Translations under genes and position numbers: made by a program
Part shown: in pieces, positions 1 to 9,031 of the stretch
How positions within the stretch are numbered: position 1 is the first letter of the stretch
Layout of the letters: every line of letters begins with the position of its first letter
From: Enterococcus mediterraneensis
GTDB lineage: Bacteria > Bacillota > Bacilli > Lactobacillales > Enterococcaceae
Reading direction: 5' to 3'
DNA: 64,000 bases
Assembly: GCF_900604485.1 (NCBI RefSeq)
Contig: NZ_UWOP01000002.1
Location: 186,001-250,000, forward strand
Notes under the pieces: model-generated
What the model saw: only the letters and a program-made list of their open reading frames with translations
What the model was told of the DNA's origin: nothing
Databases searched by the model: none

Positions 1-605
1 GTTTCAAACCAACAAGCGTTCTTTTTTGTTGGATCCTCGGTCACCTCCAATGAGTGGATTTCGTGGCTCATTCGGGGATCATTTTTATCGATGGTTTTGA
101 CTGGTTGGAAATTAAAATGAGTCTCTAATTCAATTGGCTCCTGATGATTGATTCGTTCAAAATCGATTTTCATGGCAAAAAGATTTTTATAGGTAAATGA
201 AGCAAGCCGATAAATCGCGATTTTAGTCACTCGTCCTTTAGGAGACTTCCACACCAATTTACGGACTGTCATCCCCTTTTCCAGATCGACATAACGTTCG
301 GACTCTTCTACCATTCCTTGATCGATCCGAAAAGCTTCCTCACCGATTTTGATCAAGGTCGTCTGTCCGTCTACTACGCTGATCATCGTTTCTCCTGTCG
401 GGGTAAAACCCGCCATTTTTTCCGGATAAGAAATGGTTTTCGTTTCATAAAAACCATTCAGATACGTCTCACGATTGGTAGCGAAAAAATCATAATAGGC
501 CTCTTCCAAGTTCCCTCGCACCCCAATAAATCCGTTTCCATTGAATAAGATACTTTCCGCTTTTTCCAGTTCTTCTTTTGTGTAATCATTTAAAGAAATC
601 TTCAT
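1..605 (-). CDS. GH65 family glycoside phosphorylase/hydrolase, N-terminal part (runs off the left edge)
   Basis: Reading leftwards from an ATG at 605, about 201 codons are open to the window edge. The start follows an AAAGGAG ribosome-binding site at good spacing. The protein begins MKISLNDYTKEELEKAESIL and soon shows FNGNGFIGVRGNLEE, typical of the N-terminal beta-sandwich of GH65 enzymes (maltose, kojibiose, nigerose or trehalose phosphorylases). No signal peptide is present, so it should act in the cytoplasm on a disaccharide brought in by the upstream ABC importer. The catalytic barrel lies outside the window, so substrate and phosphorylase-versus-hydrolase activity cannot be decided. 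It is the last visible gene of the alpha-glucoside block, downstream of the GH31 gene on the same strand. Confidence 0.8.
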   Translation of the reverse strand, partial: MKISLNDYTKEELEKAESILFNGNGFIGVRGNLEEAYYDFFATNRETYLNGFYETKTISYPEKMAGFTPTGETMISVVDGQTTLIKIGEEAFRIDQGMVEESERYVDLEKGMTVRKLVWKSPKGRVTKIAIYRLASFTYKNLFAMKIDFERINHQEPIELETHFNFQPVKTIDKNDPRMSHEIHSLEVTEDPTKKNACWFE

Positions 606-663
606 GCATATTCTCCTTTTGATGTGAGATCAGTTTATGTGTGAACCTAAGTCAATATATCGG

Positions 664-711
664 AAAAGAGAATCTCGATCCTACTTTTAGGATACTGGGA
701 GATTCTCTTTT
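664..711 (-). terminator. Rho-independent terminator downstream of the GH31 gene
   Basis: A 13-bp stem (arms 664-676 and 699-711) closes a loop with a smaller nested hairpin, and both ends are A/T tracts. It lies between the GH31 stop codon and the GH65 start. It probably ends or attenuates the upstream operon, with GH65 expressed partly from read-through or its own promoter. Confidence 0.7.
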
Positions 712-725
712 CTGCTAGTATAATT

Positions 726-3035
726 CTAACTTCTTTGGATATAAATTAATTCATACAAAGCATTTCGCAGATCTTCGTTTTCAATCTGCTGTAAGAAAGC
801 TGTCAGCTTGAAGCCGTCAGTAGTTTCTTTGAAATAGCACCAGATCCGTTCCTTTTCGGAAAATGGAATTTCTGCCTTATTTAGGAGATCAAAAAATTTA
901 TCGCGAATAACCTGTGTTTGAACTGGCTGAAACCCTTCTACGTTAATTGTTATAGCATTAGAAAAAGCTGCGTCGATCAAGAAACTTCTTTCAGATAACT
1001 TTAAATCAAAAGGTAAAGTCTGTCCCAAATCACCTTTTGGTTCAAACATCTCAGTTCCGCAAAAAGTCAATAAATGTTCTCTTTCAGAAGGCAGAACCTG
1101 ATTTGGATCTTCTACCATAATTGTAACGACTTTTTGTTCATAATCCAAGCGTATCGTTGTAACTGCTCGGTTTCCATCTTTTTCTTCAATCAGCTCAAAG
1201 TGATTGCTTTTTCCGGGAAAAATCTTCCACTGTAAACGTAGTGGCAACTCTTCACTGTTAGTTTTTTTGAGATCTCCGTCAAAAGGAATGATTCCACCCG
1301 CCTTTACAAAAACAGGGATCGAATCTAAGGAGCGATAAACAGACAATTCAACATTTCCGGAATAGCGCAAATTTGTAAAAAGATCATACCAATCCCCTTC
1401 AGGAAGATACAGGCGATTTTCTGATAAATGAAGTTTTTTATTTTCAGGTTTTATAATAGGGCTGACTAATAACTCTGATCCAAAAAAATATTCGTCTTTG
1501 TAAGTATACGCGTTGTCTTCTTCAGGATGATCGTAGTAAAGCGGACGAACAAGAGGCAATCCCTTTTCAGCAGTTAAAACATTCATGGTATAAAGATATG
1601 GGATTAACTCATGACGCAGCTGTAAAAATCGAATCATGTTCTTCTCGATATCCATTCCATAAATCCACGGTTCTTTACTGAAGAAAGGACTGCTGGAACT
1701 GTGAAGCCGATTGATCGGACTGAACACCCCAAATTGGACCCAACGCAATGCCAGCTCTTCGTCTTTGTAACCGTGCATGTGTCCCCCTATATCATGGCTC
1801 CACCAAGTATAGCCGATATTACTTGCGGTCGCAGTCATATAAGGCTGAAAGGCCAATGAGCGCCAGGTCACGATTGAATCGCCAGAAAATCCAATAGGAT
1901 AACGATGACTTCCTGGTCCAGCGAAACGGGACAAAATCACTGGATCTTTCCCCTGTTTCTTCATATCTAAAATATGATAGTGATTCAATGTCCACAATGG
2001 ATCAAGACCAGGAATACTGCTCTGTTCTCCTTGCTGCCAATCCAGCCACCAAAAATCGACTCCAATTTTTTCCAATGGGTGGTTGATTTCTTCAAAATAA
2101 ACCTTTCTGAATTCCGGATTATTGAAATCGAACTTTGCCGGCTCTTGAATCTCCGAAGCCAAATTCAGTCTTTCAGCGACAATTGGATATTGTTCTTCAA
2201 ACCCTCTGATTCCATCAGCTGGATGTACATTTAAAGTTACAGCCAATCCCCGTTGATGAAGCCAATTCAAAAATTCTTCTGGATCTGGAAAAAGCTCACG
2301 ATTCCATGTATACCCTGTCCAACCACTGCCATATTTTTCCGGAATATCAGTCAGATGCCAGTCCATATCCAGTACTGCCACAGAAAGTGGAATCTCTTTT
2401 TTTTCAAAACGCGTGATCAATTCCCGATATTCCGATTCAGTATATTTCCAATACCTGCTCCACCAATTCCCCAATGCATATCTAGGCAACTTTGGGGGAT
2501 GACCCGTCAAATGAAAATAGTCCTTCAGCGCTTCTTGGTAATCATGCCCATAGGCGAATACATAGACATCTTTTCCCGAATCACTCCTTGGATGAGGATC
2601 ACCGTTTTTATCTACTAATAAGGATGCCGAGTCATCCAAAATGCTAAATCCATTTCGACTAAGAATCCCATCCTCTAACGGAACAGCACCGTCAATTTCA
2701 TCCACTGTCCTAATTGTTCCCTTTAAATTTTCTGCTTCTTCCCCAAAGCGCCACTGATTATGGTACTCAGTAAAGTTGTAAGAAAAATCGATCGTCAAAC
2801 TTTTATTATTAAATTCCTGATTCTTATGATAATGAAGATGATAGCTGGTGGTGATGATCTCGATCATATCTTCTCTTTCAACAAGCTGATAGGGGACCTC
2901 TTCAAAATCTCTATTTATAACGACTTGAGTCTGGCTATCCGTAAAAATGCCTTTTTCAGAATATTCTAGTCGTAAAAGCTTTTCTGTTAATAGCGAAAAG
3001 CGATATTTTTCTCCTTGAACAATTGTTTGAACCAT
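726..3035 (-). CDS. GH31 family alpha-glucosidase, cytoplasmic
   Basis: This 769-residue protein has the family layout: an N-terminal beta-sandwich, then a (beta/alpha)8 barrel from about residue 180, then C-terminal beta domains. The nucleophile region reads FWWLDWQQGE and the acid/base region reads GFSGDSIVTWRSL, each supplying the expected Asp. The barrel entry SVAVLDMDWH is also characteristic. There is no signal peptide, so it should hydrolyse alpha-linked glucosides inside the cell. The start is backed by a GAGGTG ribosome-binding site. A LacI-type operator palindrome sits about 80 bp upstream, and the gene follows the LacI gene in the same direction. Exact linkage preference cannot be read; alpha-xylosidase or isomaltase activities are alternatives within GH31. 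Confidence 0.9.
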   Translation of the reverse strand: MVQTIVQGEKYRFSLLTEKLLRLEYSEKGIFTDSQTQVVINRDFEEVPYQLVEREDMIEIITTSYHLHYHKNQEFNNKSLTIDFSYNFTEYHNQWRFGEEAENLKGTIRTVDEIDGAVPLEDGILSRNGFSILDDSASLLVDKNGDPHPRSDSGKDVYVFAYGHDYQEALKDYFHLTGHPPKLPRYALGNWWSRYWKYTESEYRELITRFEKKEIPLSVAVLDMDWHLTDIPEKYGSGWTGYTWNRELFPDPEEFLNWLHQRGLAVTLNVHPADGIRGFEEQYPIVAERLNLASEIQEPAKFDFNNPEFRKVYFEEINHPLEKIGVDFWWLDWQQGEQSSIPGLDPLWTLNHYHILDMKKQGKDPVILSRFAGPGSHRYPIGFSGDSIVTWRSLAFQPYMTATASNIGYTWWSHDIGGHMHGYKDEELALRWVQFGVFSPINRLHSSSSPFFSKEPWIYGMDIEKNMIRFLQLRHELIPYLYTMNVLTAEKGLPLVRPLYYDHPEEDNAYTYKDEYFFGSELLVSPIIKPENKKLHLSENRLYLPEGDWYDLFTNLRYSGNVELSVYRSLDSIPVFVKAGGIIPFDGDLKKTNSEELPLRLQWKIFPGKSNHFELIEEKDGNRAVTTIRLDYEQKVVTIMVEDPNQVLPSEREHLLTFCGTEMFEPKGDLGQTLPFDLKLSERSFLIDAAFSNAITINVEGFQPVQTQVIRDKFFDLLNKAEIPFSEKERIWCYFKETTDGFKLTAFLQQIENEDLRNALYELIYIQRS

Positions 3036-3115
3036 TTAAAACACCTCATCCTGATATCTTTATTTCAACACGACACTCTTGGTTATCACAACAGAAGAGA
3101 ACTCGCAAGTTTTGT

Positions 3116-3131
3116 GGTTTAACGTTAAACT
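3116..3131. promoter_or_regulatory. LacI-type operator upstream of the GH31 gene
   Basis: The segment GGTTTAACGTTAAACT contains a perfect 14-bp palindrome (GTTTAACGTTAAAC). The same core occurs twice in the promoter of the substrate-binding-protein gene (7541-7580). A shared palindrome at both transcription units around one lacI-type gene is good evidence for a local regulon. Confidence 0.7.
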
Positions 3132-3257
3132 AAATTCTTTTAAATAAATCCCTAGCATTCAATTATGAAGCAGGGATCGTAATTTTAATAAACGATTGTC
3201 ATAATGTTTCCTGGCTGTTTTGTTGGTTTTCTAAGCAGATACACATTAGACGAATCA

Positions 3258-4280
3258 TTATTTGATTTTTTTTACAGTTTCTCGAATCTTTAATTCCCCG
3301 GATAGATTCGTCAACTGTGCTACTTCTTTCTTATGATCAATGATATCAACTAACATCTGCATCGCCATCATACCCTTTCGTAGTTGATCCAGCTTCACTG
3401 TCGTTAATGGCGGATCCGTGAACTCTGCATATTTTATATCATCAAAACCAATCAGCGACAGCTTTTCTGCGGAATAAGCTTGATGCTTTTTTAAAAAATA
3501 TAGGAAACGGATCGCCAGATAGTCAGCGGTAACCAGCACAGCAGAATAATGGTCTTTATCTGTCAACATATCTTCAAAGTCATTGTGGGTATACGCCAAA
3601 TCATTTTTGACAGATAATTTTGCTTTCTTCAGCGCATCCAGATAGCCGAGATAGCGTTGTTGTACAACACTAGTTTGATGAATATCAAAGCCATAAGAAA
3701 GAAAAGCAATATCTTTATGTCCGTTTGCGATCAGATACTCTGTGGCCATTAGCGCAGCATGATAGTCATCAGTATTTAGAAAATAGCGGTTAGGATATAC
3801 TTCAAGTCGGGAATATATTTTTTCATCCAAATGAGTATCAACAAAAATAATAGGGACATGGATACTTTTATTGACCTCTTCAAAAAGCGGCTGGCTGAAG
3901 CCGACAGCAATAAAGCCGTCAAAACGCCAGTTTTTTTGAATCATTTCAATATCCTTTTGTGAAGTTACTTTATGGACCAGCGTAAAAAATCCATTAGGCT
4001 TTGTGATCCGCTCGATTCCTTCTAATACTTCGGCAACAAAAGGATCAGTAAAATCCAATCGAGGAGTTTGTGAGAAATACAACAGACCAATCAAGCGAGA
4101 GGATGATTGAACCAAAGCACGTGCATTCATATTTGGTGAATAATTATATTTTTTGATAATCGATTCGATAAGTTCACGTTTATCATCTGAAACGCGATGA
4201 GCTTTGTTATTGATAACGTTAGAAACGGTAGTTACACTAACGCCTGCTTCTTCAGCAATTTTTTTTATCGTAATTTTCAT
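3258..4280 (-). CDS. LacI family transcriptional regulator
   Basis: It has an N-terminal LacI helix-turn-helix (ITIKKIAEEAGVSVTTVSNV, directly after the start) and a periplasmic-binding-protein-like sensor domain (about residues 60-340, including LIGFDDIKYAEFTDPPLTTV). The start at 4280 is preferred over an ATG six bases upstream because the GAAAGG ribosome-binding site is then 9 rather than 3 bases away. It is placed between the permease and GH31 genes, all on the minus strand, so it is probably co-transcribed with the importer. It most likely binds the AGTTTAACGTTAAACT palindromes and is released by an imported alpha-glucoside; the ligand is inferred only from the neighbours. Confidence 0.88.
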   Translation of the reverse strand: MKITIKKIAEEAGVSVTTVSNVINNKAHRVSDDKRELIESIIKKYNYSPNMNARALVQSSSRLIGLLYFSQTPRLDFTDPFVAEVLEGIERITKPNGFFTLVHKVTSQKDIEMIQKNWRFDGFIAVGFSQPLFEEVNKSIHVPIIFVDTHLDEKIYSRLEVYPNRYFLNTDDYHAALMATEYLIANGHKDIAFLSYGFDIHQTSVVQQRYLGYLDALKKAKLSVKNDLAYTHNDFEDMLTDKDHYSAVLVTADYLAIRFLYFLKKHQAYSAEKLSLIGFDDIKYAEFTDPPLTTVKLDQLRKGMMAMQMLVDIIDHKKEVAQLTNLSGELKIRETVKKIK

Positions 4281-4339
4281 TCTCATCGTCCTTTCAGGTG
4301 GTGCTAAAGTAATTATAGCTGATTATCCAAAATGTTCAA

Positions 4340-5155
4340 TTACTTAATCGAACCGCTAGCCACACCGGCAATGAACCGTTTTTGGAAAGCAATATAGATC
4401 ACGATAACAGGAATGATGGAGATAGATGTGGCAGCAAAAAGACCACCATAATCTGTTCCATACTGTCCATTAAACAAACGCAACCCTACAGAAAGCAGTT
4501 GTTTCGATTGATCATCAATCATCAAATATGGCCACAAGAAGTCTTCCCAACTCCAAAGAAATTGAAAAATCGCCAAACTGGAGATAGCATTTCTGGACAT
4601 CGGCAAGATGATTCGATGAAAGATATAAAAATCGGAGGCTCCGTCCACTCGTGCCGCTTCTAATAATTCATCAGAAATTTGTGAGATAGACTGTCGAAAC
4701 ATAAATATTCCGAATCCACTGACCATCGAGGGTATAATCAGTGATTTATAGGTATTCAACCAACCAAAGTCCACCATCATTTCGTATTTAGGAATGATCG
4801 TCACTGCCCATGGCAGCATCATCGTACTCAAGACAACACCAAATAAAAGATTCTTCCCTTTAAAATGAAATTTTGAAAAAACGAACCCCATCAAAGCACT
4901 AGTGTAAATAATGATTGCAGTCGTTAAAACAGCAACGAACAAGCTGTTAAAGAACATCCTCATAAAATCGAATTTTTCCTGAACCCCGGTAAAGTTTGCC
5001 AAAGTCGAAGGTGTAGGAAATAATCCTCCGCCTATTTTTACGATCTCACTGTTAGGCGCAAAAGCGGAAAGCAGCATCCAGATAAAAGGAATGATCGTGA
5101 TCAATGCCAATACTAATAAAAATATATTCAACACCAGAGATTTCACTTTTTCCAT
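4340..5155 (-). CDS. Sugar ABC transporter permease, MalG/MsmG type
   Basis: This 271-residue membrane protein has about six hydrophobic segments, starting with one at residues 9-30. The cytoplasmic EAA loop, needed for contact with the ATPase, reads ELLEAARVDGASDFYIFHRI (about residues 163-182). It belongs to the MalG/CUT1 class that imports oligosaccharides. Its start overlaps the stop of the upstream permease (TAATG), indicating translational coupling. No ATPase gene lies in the cluster; CUT1 systems of this type in Firmicutes often use a shared MsmK-like ATPase encoded elsewhere. Confidence 0.88.
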   Translation of the reverse strand: MEKVKSLVLNIFLLVLALITIIPFIWMLLSAFAPNSEIVKIGGGLFPTPSTLANFTGVQEKFDFMRMFFNSLFVAVLTTAIIIYTSALMGFVFSKFHFKGKNLLFGVVLSTMMLPWAVTIIPKYEMMVDFGWLNTYKSLIIPSMVSGFGIFMFRQSISQISDELLEAARVDGASDFYIFHRIILPMSRNAISSLAIFQFLWSWEDFLWPYLMIDDQSKQLLSVGLRLFNGQYGTDYGGLFAATSISIIPVIVIYIAFQKRFIAGVASGSIK

Positions 5156-6030
5156 TATGCTTCATTCCTTTCACCTGTGACTTTAAACATGATGATCGTT
5201 AAAATCCCGATAATAACAAACAAAATAATCGCCATCGCTGAAGCTGTCCCAAAATTGTATTTTACAAAGGCCTCATCAAAAATCAAATACGAAATAACAT
5301 ATGTAGATGTTCCGGGGCCTCCATTTGTCATGATTAAGATCTGGATATATGCTTGCAAATAAGTGATCAGCGATGTAATAACAACAAAAAGCGTTGTCGG
5401 TTTCAAAAGCGGTAACGTAATCCGCCAAAAAGTCTGCCAGCTGGTAGCCCCGTCGATTTTAGAAGCTTCAAAAACATCTTCTGGAAGGCCCATTAAACCA
5501 CCTAAAAATAAAACCGTTGCATAACCGAAATCTTTCCAAATTGTCATGATAATGATTGCCGGTAATGCCCATTGAGAATCCTTCAGCCAGTTGATATCCA
5601 AATTGAATACTTTATTTATCAGACCAAATTGTGGATCGAACATCCACATCCAAACAAAGGAAACTGCCACTAATGGTGTAATGGTCGGCATATAAAACAA
5701 TCCTTGAAAAAGGGTTTTGACTTTTGTTAACCTTGAAGATAAAAGCAGTGCCAAGCCTAAACCAAAAACGATCCGAAAAACTACTGCGAAAAAAGCAAAC
5801 ACCATTGTATTTCCCATTGACTTCCAAAAAAGTCCGCTTGTCAGCACCTCTTTAAAATTTTCCAATCCTACGAAGTTATATTTATCAATCAGAGGATTCC
5901 AGTCATGTAAGCTCCCCGCAAATGCTTTATAGATGGGATAAACCAAAAAAATAGCAAAATACACAACTAATAACAAGACCGCGATATTCTTCAAATTGAT
6001 AAAAGAGCGTTTAGGTTTTATTGTTTCCAT
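5155..6030 (-). CDS. Sugar ABC transporter permease, MalF/MsmF type
   Basis: This 291-residue protein has hydrophobic segments across its length and an EAA-loop motif, VFEASKIDGATSWQTFWRI, followed by LPLLKP. This is the MalF-like partner of the downstream MalG-like permease, together forming the membrane channel of a CUT1 oligosaccharide importer. Both sit behind the lipoprotein binding-protein gene and before lacI and GH31. A stable stem-loop separates it from the binding-protein gene, as often seen where the binding protein is made in excess. The substrate is presumably an alpha-gluco-oligosaccharide, judged from the neighbouring GH31 and GH65 genes. Confidence 0.88.
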   Translation of the reverse strand: METIKPKRSFINLKNIAVLLLVVYFAIFLVYPIYKAFAGSLHDWNPLIDKYNFVGLENFKEVLTSGLFWKSMGNTMVFAFFAVVFRIVFGLGLALLLSSRLTKVKTLFQGLFYMPTITPLVAVSFVWMWMFDPQFGLINKVFNLDINWLKDSQWALPAIIIMTIWKDFGYATVLFLGGLMGLPEDVFEASKIDGATSWQTFWRITLPLLKPTTLFVVITSLITYLQAYIQILIMTNGGPGTSTYVISYLIFDEAFVKYNFGTASAMAIILFVIIGILTIIMFKVTGERNEA

Positions 6031-6055
6031 AGTGAATCACCCCTCTTTTTTATTA

Positions 6056-6122
6056 GGGATTGCGACATGAGCTTTCCTATCGTCGAAGCTCAACGATAGA
6101 TTACTTTGTCATGCCGCATCCC
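6056..6122 (-). promoter_or_regulatory. Intercistronic stem-loop between binding-protein and permease genes
   Basis: The outer arms GGGATTGCGACATGA and TCATGCCGCATCCC pair with few mismatches. A second perfect 7-bp stem (6077-6083 with 6093-6099) forms inside. There is no long U-tract, so it is more likely an mRNA-stability or partial-termination element than a full terminator. Confidence 0.6.
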
Positions 6123-6134
6123 TGAAATTACCGA

Positions 6135-7523
6135 TTAATTTGCTTCATCAATAAATTTATAAGTATTTTCCAGTGAAACAAAATCCGTATCCCGCATATC
6201 TTTTTCCATTTGTTGCTGACCGGATTTTAACGCACCATCTAAATCTTTTCCGTTAAATAAAACATCTTCCATGGTCTTTGTACCTGTAGTTTCAATTGTT
6301 GCTGGAAATGGACCAGGCCAAATCAAGCGATCTACTCGCGGTGCGATTACCTTCAATATTGGATTATCCAGAATTTCAGCGTTATCCGCTAAAGATTTCT
6401 TGGTTGGGAAAGAAGCAAGAGACAGCGCGCCCGCTTTTGAATATTCATCATTAGCCAGACAGTATCTTAGAAAATCTTGTGCTACCGCTTGCTGTTCTTC
6501 TGTTTGATTCTTATTGATTCCTGGTGTGCTTTCACCATTGTAACGGTCATAAGCCATTGGCACCGATTCATCCGGAGTTGGTGTTGCAAATACACCAAAT
6601 TCGATATCAGGATAATTAGTATTCAATTCATTTAAATAGAATCCCCATTTATAAACCATCGCAGTTTGACCATTGCCAAAACTTTGGGAAGAGTCTGCTC
6701 CAAAATCTTTTGAGCCGACTTGGTCTTTTTCATACAAATCAAGTAAAAATTGCAAGTTTTCTTTGGTAGTGTCATTATCGTAGTTTGCGACTTTGCCATC
6801 ATCTTTGAAAAGCAACTCACCTTTTTGATAATTCAAGCCTTGATAGATTGCACTGTAAGTTTCACCATTCCAGTTGAATCCGGCTTGTGTGATTTTATCG
6901 CCATCTTTTTTCGTTAGTTTTTTAGCAACTTCCCGGAATTGATCCCATGTTTTAGGGATATCCTGATCAGTTAACCCAGCTTCTGCCCATAATTTTTTGT
7001 TGTAGTAAATGTTACCCGTGTTGATCATGCTGTCGATATAGTAAACTTTGCCATCGATCACGTGAGGATCTACCGACGTAAAGTCTGCCTTTAAATCTTC
7101 TAAATCGATATCATATGGCTGTAAATAAGGGATCAATAAATCATGTTGAGAATTGTGGATATTGAAAACCGCAGGGCCATTTTTTCCTTTCAAAGCCAAA
7201 GGTAACTTAGTCCAATAATCTTCCCAAGGATGGTTCACGACTTTAATAGAGACATTAGGATAAATTTTTTCATATTCTTTTGCCATTGCAATCGCTGGAT
7301 CGCCTTCATTCCATGTCCAATATTCAATATCAATCGGTTTTCCGTCGTTTACTAACTTATTGGGATCAAATTTTACTTGATCACCAAGAACTTCCATTCC
7401 CTTATCTTCTTTTGTATCTGTCGTACCACCAGCACTTCCGCCCTGACTACCATTTCCACATGCCGCTAATCCCCCAGCCATCAAAAATGTTGCTAACATC
7501 ACTAACATCTTGCTTTTCTTCAT
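6135..7523 (-). CDS. Sugar ABC transporter substrate-binding lipoprotein
   Basis: The 462-residue protein starts with a lipoprotein signal (MKKSKMLVMLATFLMAG) and a lipobox LAAC, so Cys22 should be lipidated and the protein tethered outside the membrane. The rest fits a family-1 solute-binding protein (IDIEYWTWNEGDPAIAMAKE near the mature start). It is the first gene of the importer operon. The ribosome-binding site GGGAGG precedes the start. The promoter carries a cre box over the -35 and two LacI-type operators over and after the -10, so expression should need an inducer and absence of preferred sugars. The ligand is probably a malto-, kojibio- or nigero-type oligosaccharide, inferred from the enzymes only. 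Confidence 0.9.
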   Translation of the reverse strand: MKKSKMLVMLATFLMAGGLAACGNGSQGGSAGGTTDTKEDKGMEVLGDQVKFDPNKLVNDGKPIDIEYWTWNEGDPAIAMAKEYEKIYPNVSIKVVNHPWEDYWTKLPLALKGKNGPAVFNIHNSQHDLLIPYLQPYDIDLEDLKADFTSVDPHVIDGKVYYIDSMINTGNIYYNKKLWAEAGLTDQDIPKTWDQFREVAKKLTKKDGDKITQAGFNWNGETYSAIYQGLNYQKGELLFKDDGKVANYDNDTTKENLQFLLDLYEKDQVGSKDFGADSSQSFGNGQTAMVYKWGFYLNELNTNYPDIEFGVFATPTPDESVPMAYDRYNGESTPGINKNQTEEQQAVAQDFLRYCLANDEYSKAGALSLASFPTKKSLADNAEILDNPILKVIAPRVDRLIWPGPFPATIETTGTKTMEDVLFNGKDLDGALKSGQQQMEKDMRDTDFVSLENTYKFIDEAN

Positions 7524-7540
7524 GAAGCTTTCCTCCCTTT

Positions 7541-7602
7541 AGTTTAACGTTCAACTTCATCAGTAGTTTAACGTTAAACTAAATAGTTGTCAACGCTTTC
7601 AA
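7541..7602 (-). promoter_or_regulatory. Promoter with cre site and two LacI-type operators
   Basis: On the minus strand a TTGACA (7588-7593) and TAAACT (7565-7570) are separated by exactly 17 bp. The cre-like box TTGAAAGCGTTGACA (7588-7602) covers the -35 and fits WTGNAANCGNWNNCW at all positions. The perfect palindrome AGTTTAACGTTAAACT (7565-7580) covers the -10. A near copy with one mismatch (7541-7556) lies 24 bp further downstream, about two helical turns away. Confidence 0.8.
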
Positions 7603-7740
7603 TAAATTTTTTATTTAATAATTGTCGTAATCTATAGTCTGATTGAAAATATTCGCTATTCCCCAACAAAAAATAACAAGCAAAACATTCAGTTATTTTT
7701 TACCTTGTCATTGTGGGATACTACAACAATCTAAATACCT

Positions 7741-7786
7741 AAAGAAGCTGGAAAAGCAAAATTTTCTCTGCCTTTCCAGCTTCTTT
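7741..7786. terminator. Terminator at the end of the tspO gene
   Basis: Arms AAAGAAGCTGGAAA and CTTTCCAGCTTCTTT form a strong stem with A/T-rich ends. It lies between the divergent start of the importer operon and the end of tspO, downstream of tspO on the minus strand. Confidence 0.7.
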
Positions 7787-7816
7787 GTAAAACAATTCGA
7801 TCTTCAAAAAAACTGA

Positions 7817-8281
7817 CTAATTAACCACAATAATCCCATAATTCAACACCATCGCAAAAAGCACCCAAAGATAATACGGTACCAGCAAATAAAAACTGAT
7901 TTTTTTCTTGTGCCATAATAAATAGAGAAACCATGTCAATAATACAGCTAACAACGTGATATCGATCACTGCCAGCCAGTTTGCTTTAAGATTGAAGAAG
8001 AAAATAGTCCAAAGCAAATTACAGATTAACTGAATCCAGAAAATTGTCAGCAGATTATTTTTATCTTTGCCGTTTTTTAGCTCCAGCAGTGTATAAAGAC
8101 AGATACCGATCATAGCGTACAGAACCGTCCAAACGGGACCAAAAAGCCAACCCGGCGGCGCAAAAAATGGTTTCTGCAAGGAAGCGTAGTATTCACCTAA
8201 GTCCCCGCTCAACAATCCCACTAAAAAACCTAATCCCACGATACCAACCACACAAAACCAAAACTTTTTATCTTTCAGCAT
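7817..8281 (-). CDS. tspO: TspO/MBR family tryptophan-rich membrane protein
   Basis: The 154-residue protein has five hydrophobic segments and the family signature FFAPPGWLFGPVWTVLYAM at about residues 39-57. TspO proteins bind porphyrins and related ligands in the membrane and have been linked to stress responses. The start has an AGGAGG ribosome-binding site. It is single, with its own terminator downstream. Its function here is not tied to the sugar genes on either side. Confidence 0.9.
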   Translation of the reverse strand: MLKDKKFWFCVVGIVGLGFLVGLLSGDLGEYYASLQKPFFAPPGWLFGPVWTVLYAMIGICLYTLLELKNGKDKNNLLTIFWIQLICNLLWTIFFFNLKANWLAVIDITLLAVLLTWFLYLLWHKKKISFYLLVPYYLWVLFAMVLNYGIIVVN

Positions 8282-8650
8282 GATACTCCTCCTCTTTTTC
8301 GATAGAATACCCCATTTTTTTGCAGCTTCAGAGCAAACAAAGGGGATAATTCCATCCTACCATAGCCTTTTTTGGGACGCGAAAAAGATGATTTCAAAAA
8401 TTCCGGCAATAAATTTGAAATCACATTGAAGCTTTAAAATAATTGAGATATTAACCTCATAAAACTATTGAGTAAAAGAAAAATAGACAAAAAGTTCAAA
8501 AATAGAAGAATGCTGATTCATTTGCTTTCTTAACTGTATAGATATTTTTTTTAATATATTTGTAATACCACTGATAAACGATATCTTCGATGCACCTCTC
8601 TCCCCTAGATTAACTTACAAAGTTTACATTATTGCAAAAACCTCGCATTT
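8282..8650. other. Intergenic stretch without a recognised gene
   Basis: About 370 bp, AT-rich, between the divergent tspO and arsR-type genes. It should hold their promoters. I see no open frame with a ribosome-binding site, and no strong hairpin. Confidence 0.5.
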
Positions 8651-8680
8651 ATGGTTTAATATTTTAAACTAATAAACCAT
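8651..8680. promoter_or_regulatory. Operator candidate for the ArsR-type regulator
   Basis: ATGGTTTA (8651-8658) and TAAACCAT (8673-8680) form an inverted repeat. Inside it, GTTTAA-TATT-TTAAAC (8654-8669) forms a second one. The element ends just before the ribosome-binding site of the ArsR-type gene, a common place for autorepression. Confidence 0.6.
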
Positions 8681-8695
8681 AAAGGCGGAATCTCT

Positions 8696-9031
8696 TTGAA
8701 TGATTATTCTATTCTAAAACAAGATCTGCATGACTTGAGCGATTTTTTAATTGCTTTGGGAGACGAAAAAAGACAGGCAATTATTATTCAATTACTTGAA
8801 GAAAAAAACTGTGGTGGTTTACAAGTTACCTCATTAGCAGAAACTACCAATTTGTCTAGACCAGCAATTTCGCATCATCTAAAAATTTTAAAGGAGGCAA
8901 AAATTGTAAATTATAGACAGGAAGGAAAGAAAAATTTTTACTACCTTAATCACGAACAAACTGAAATCAAAAAGCTGCAATCCTTTCTGGACAAAGTGAT
9001 TCGTATTATGAATGAGAAGGATAATTCATGA
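8696..9031 (+). CDS. ArsR-type winged-helix transcriptional regulator
   Basis: The 111-residue protein carries an ArsR-type winged helix: FLIALGDEKRQAIIIQLLEE, then LAETTNLSRPAISHHLKILK as recognition helix, then a wing with REGKKNFYYLN. It lacks an obvious metal-site motif such as ELCVCD, so it may sense another signal. The start is a TTG at 8696, chosen because AAAGGCGG lies 7 bases upstream and no ATG fits. Its stop overlaps the next start (ATGA), so it heads a three-gene operon with a DJ-1/PfpI-like protein and an NAD-dependent epimerase-like protein. It probably represses this operon through the inverted repeats just upstream. Confidence 0.85.
   Translation: MNDYSILKQDLHDLSDFLIALGDEKRQAIIIQLLEEKNCGGLQVTSLAETTNLSRPAISHHLKILKEAKIVNYRQEGKKNFYYLNHEQTEIKKLQSFLDKVIRIMNEKDNS

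Noticed and set aside
1..7602. Missing ABC ATPase as a sign of a broken importer
   Set aside because: CUT1 oligosaccharide importers in Firmicutes often share an MsmK-like ATPase coded elsewhere, so absence alone is not a defect.
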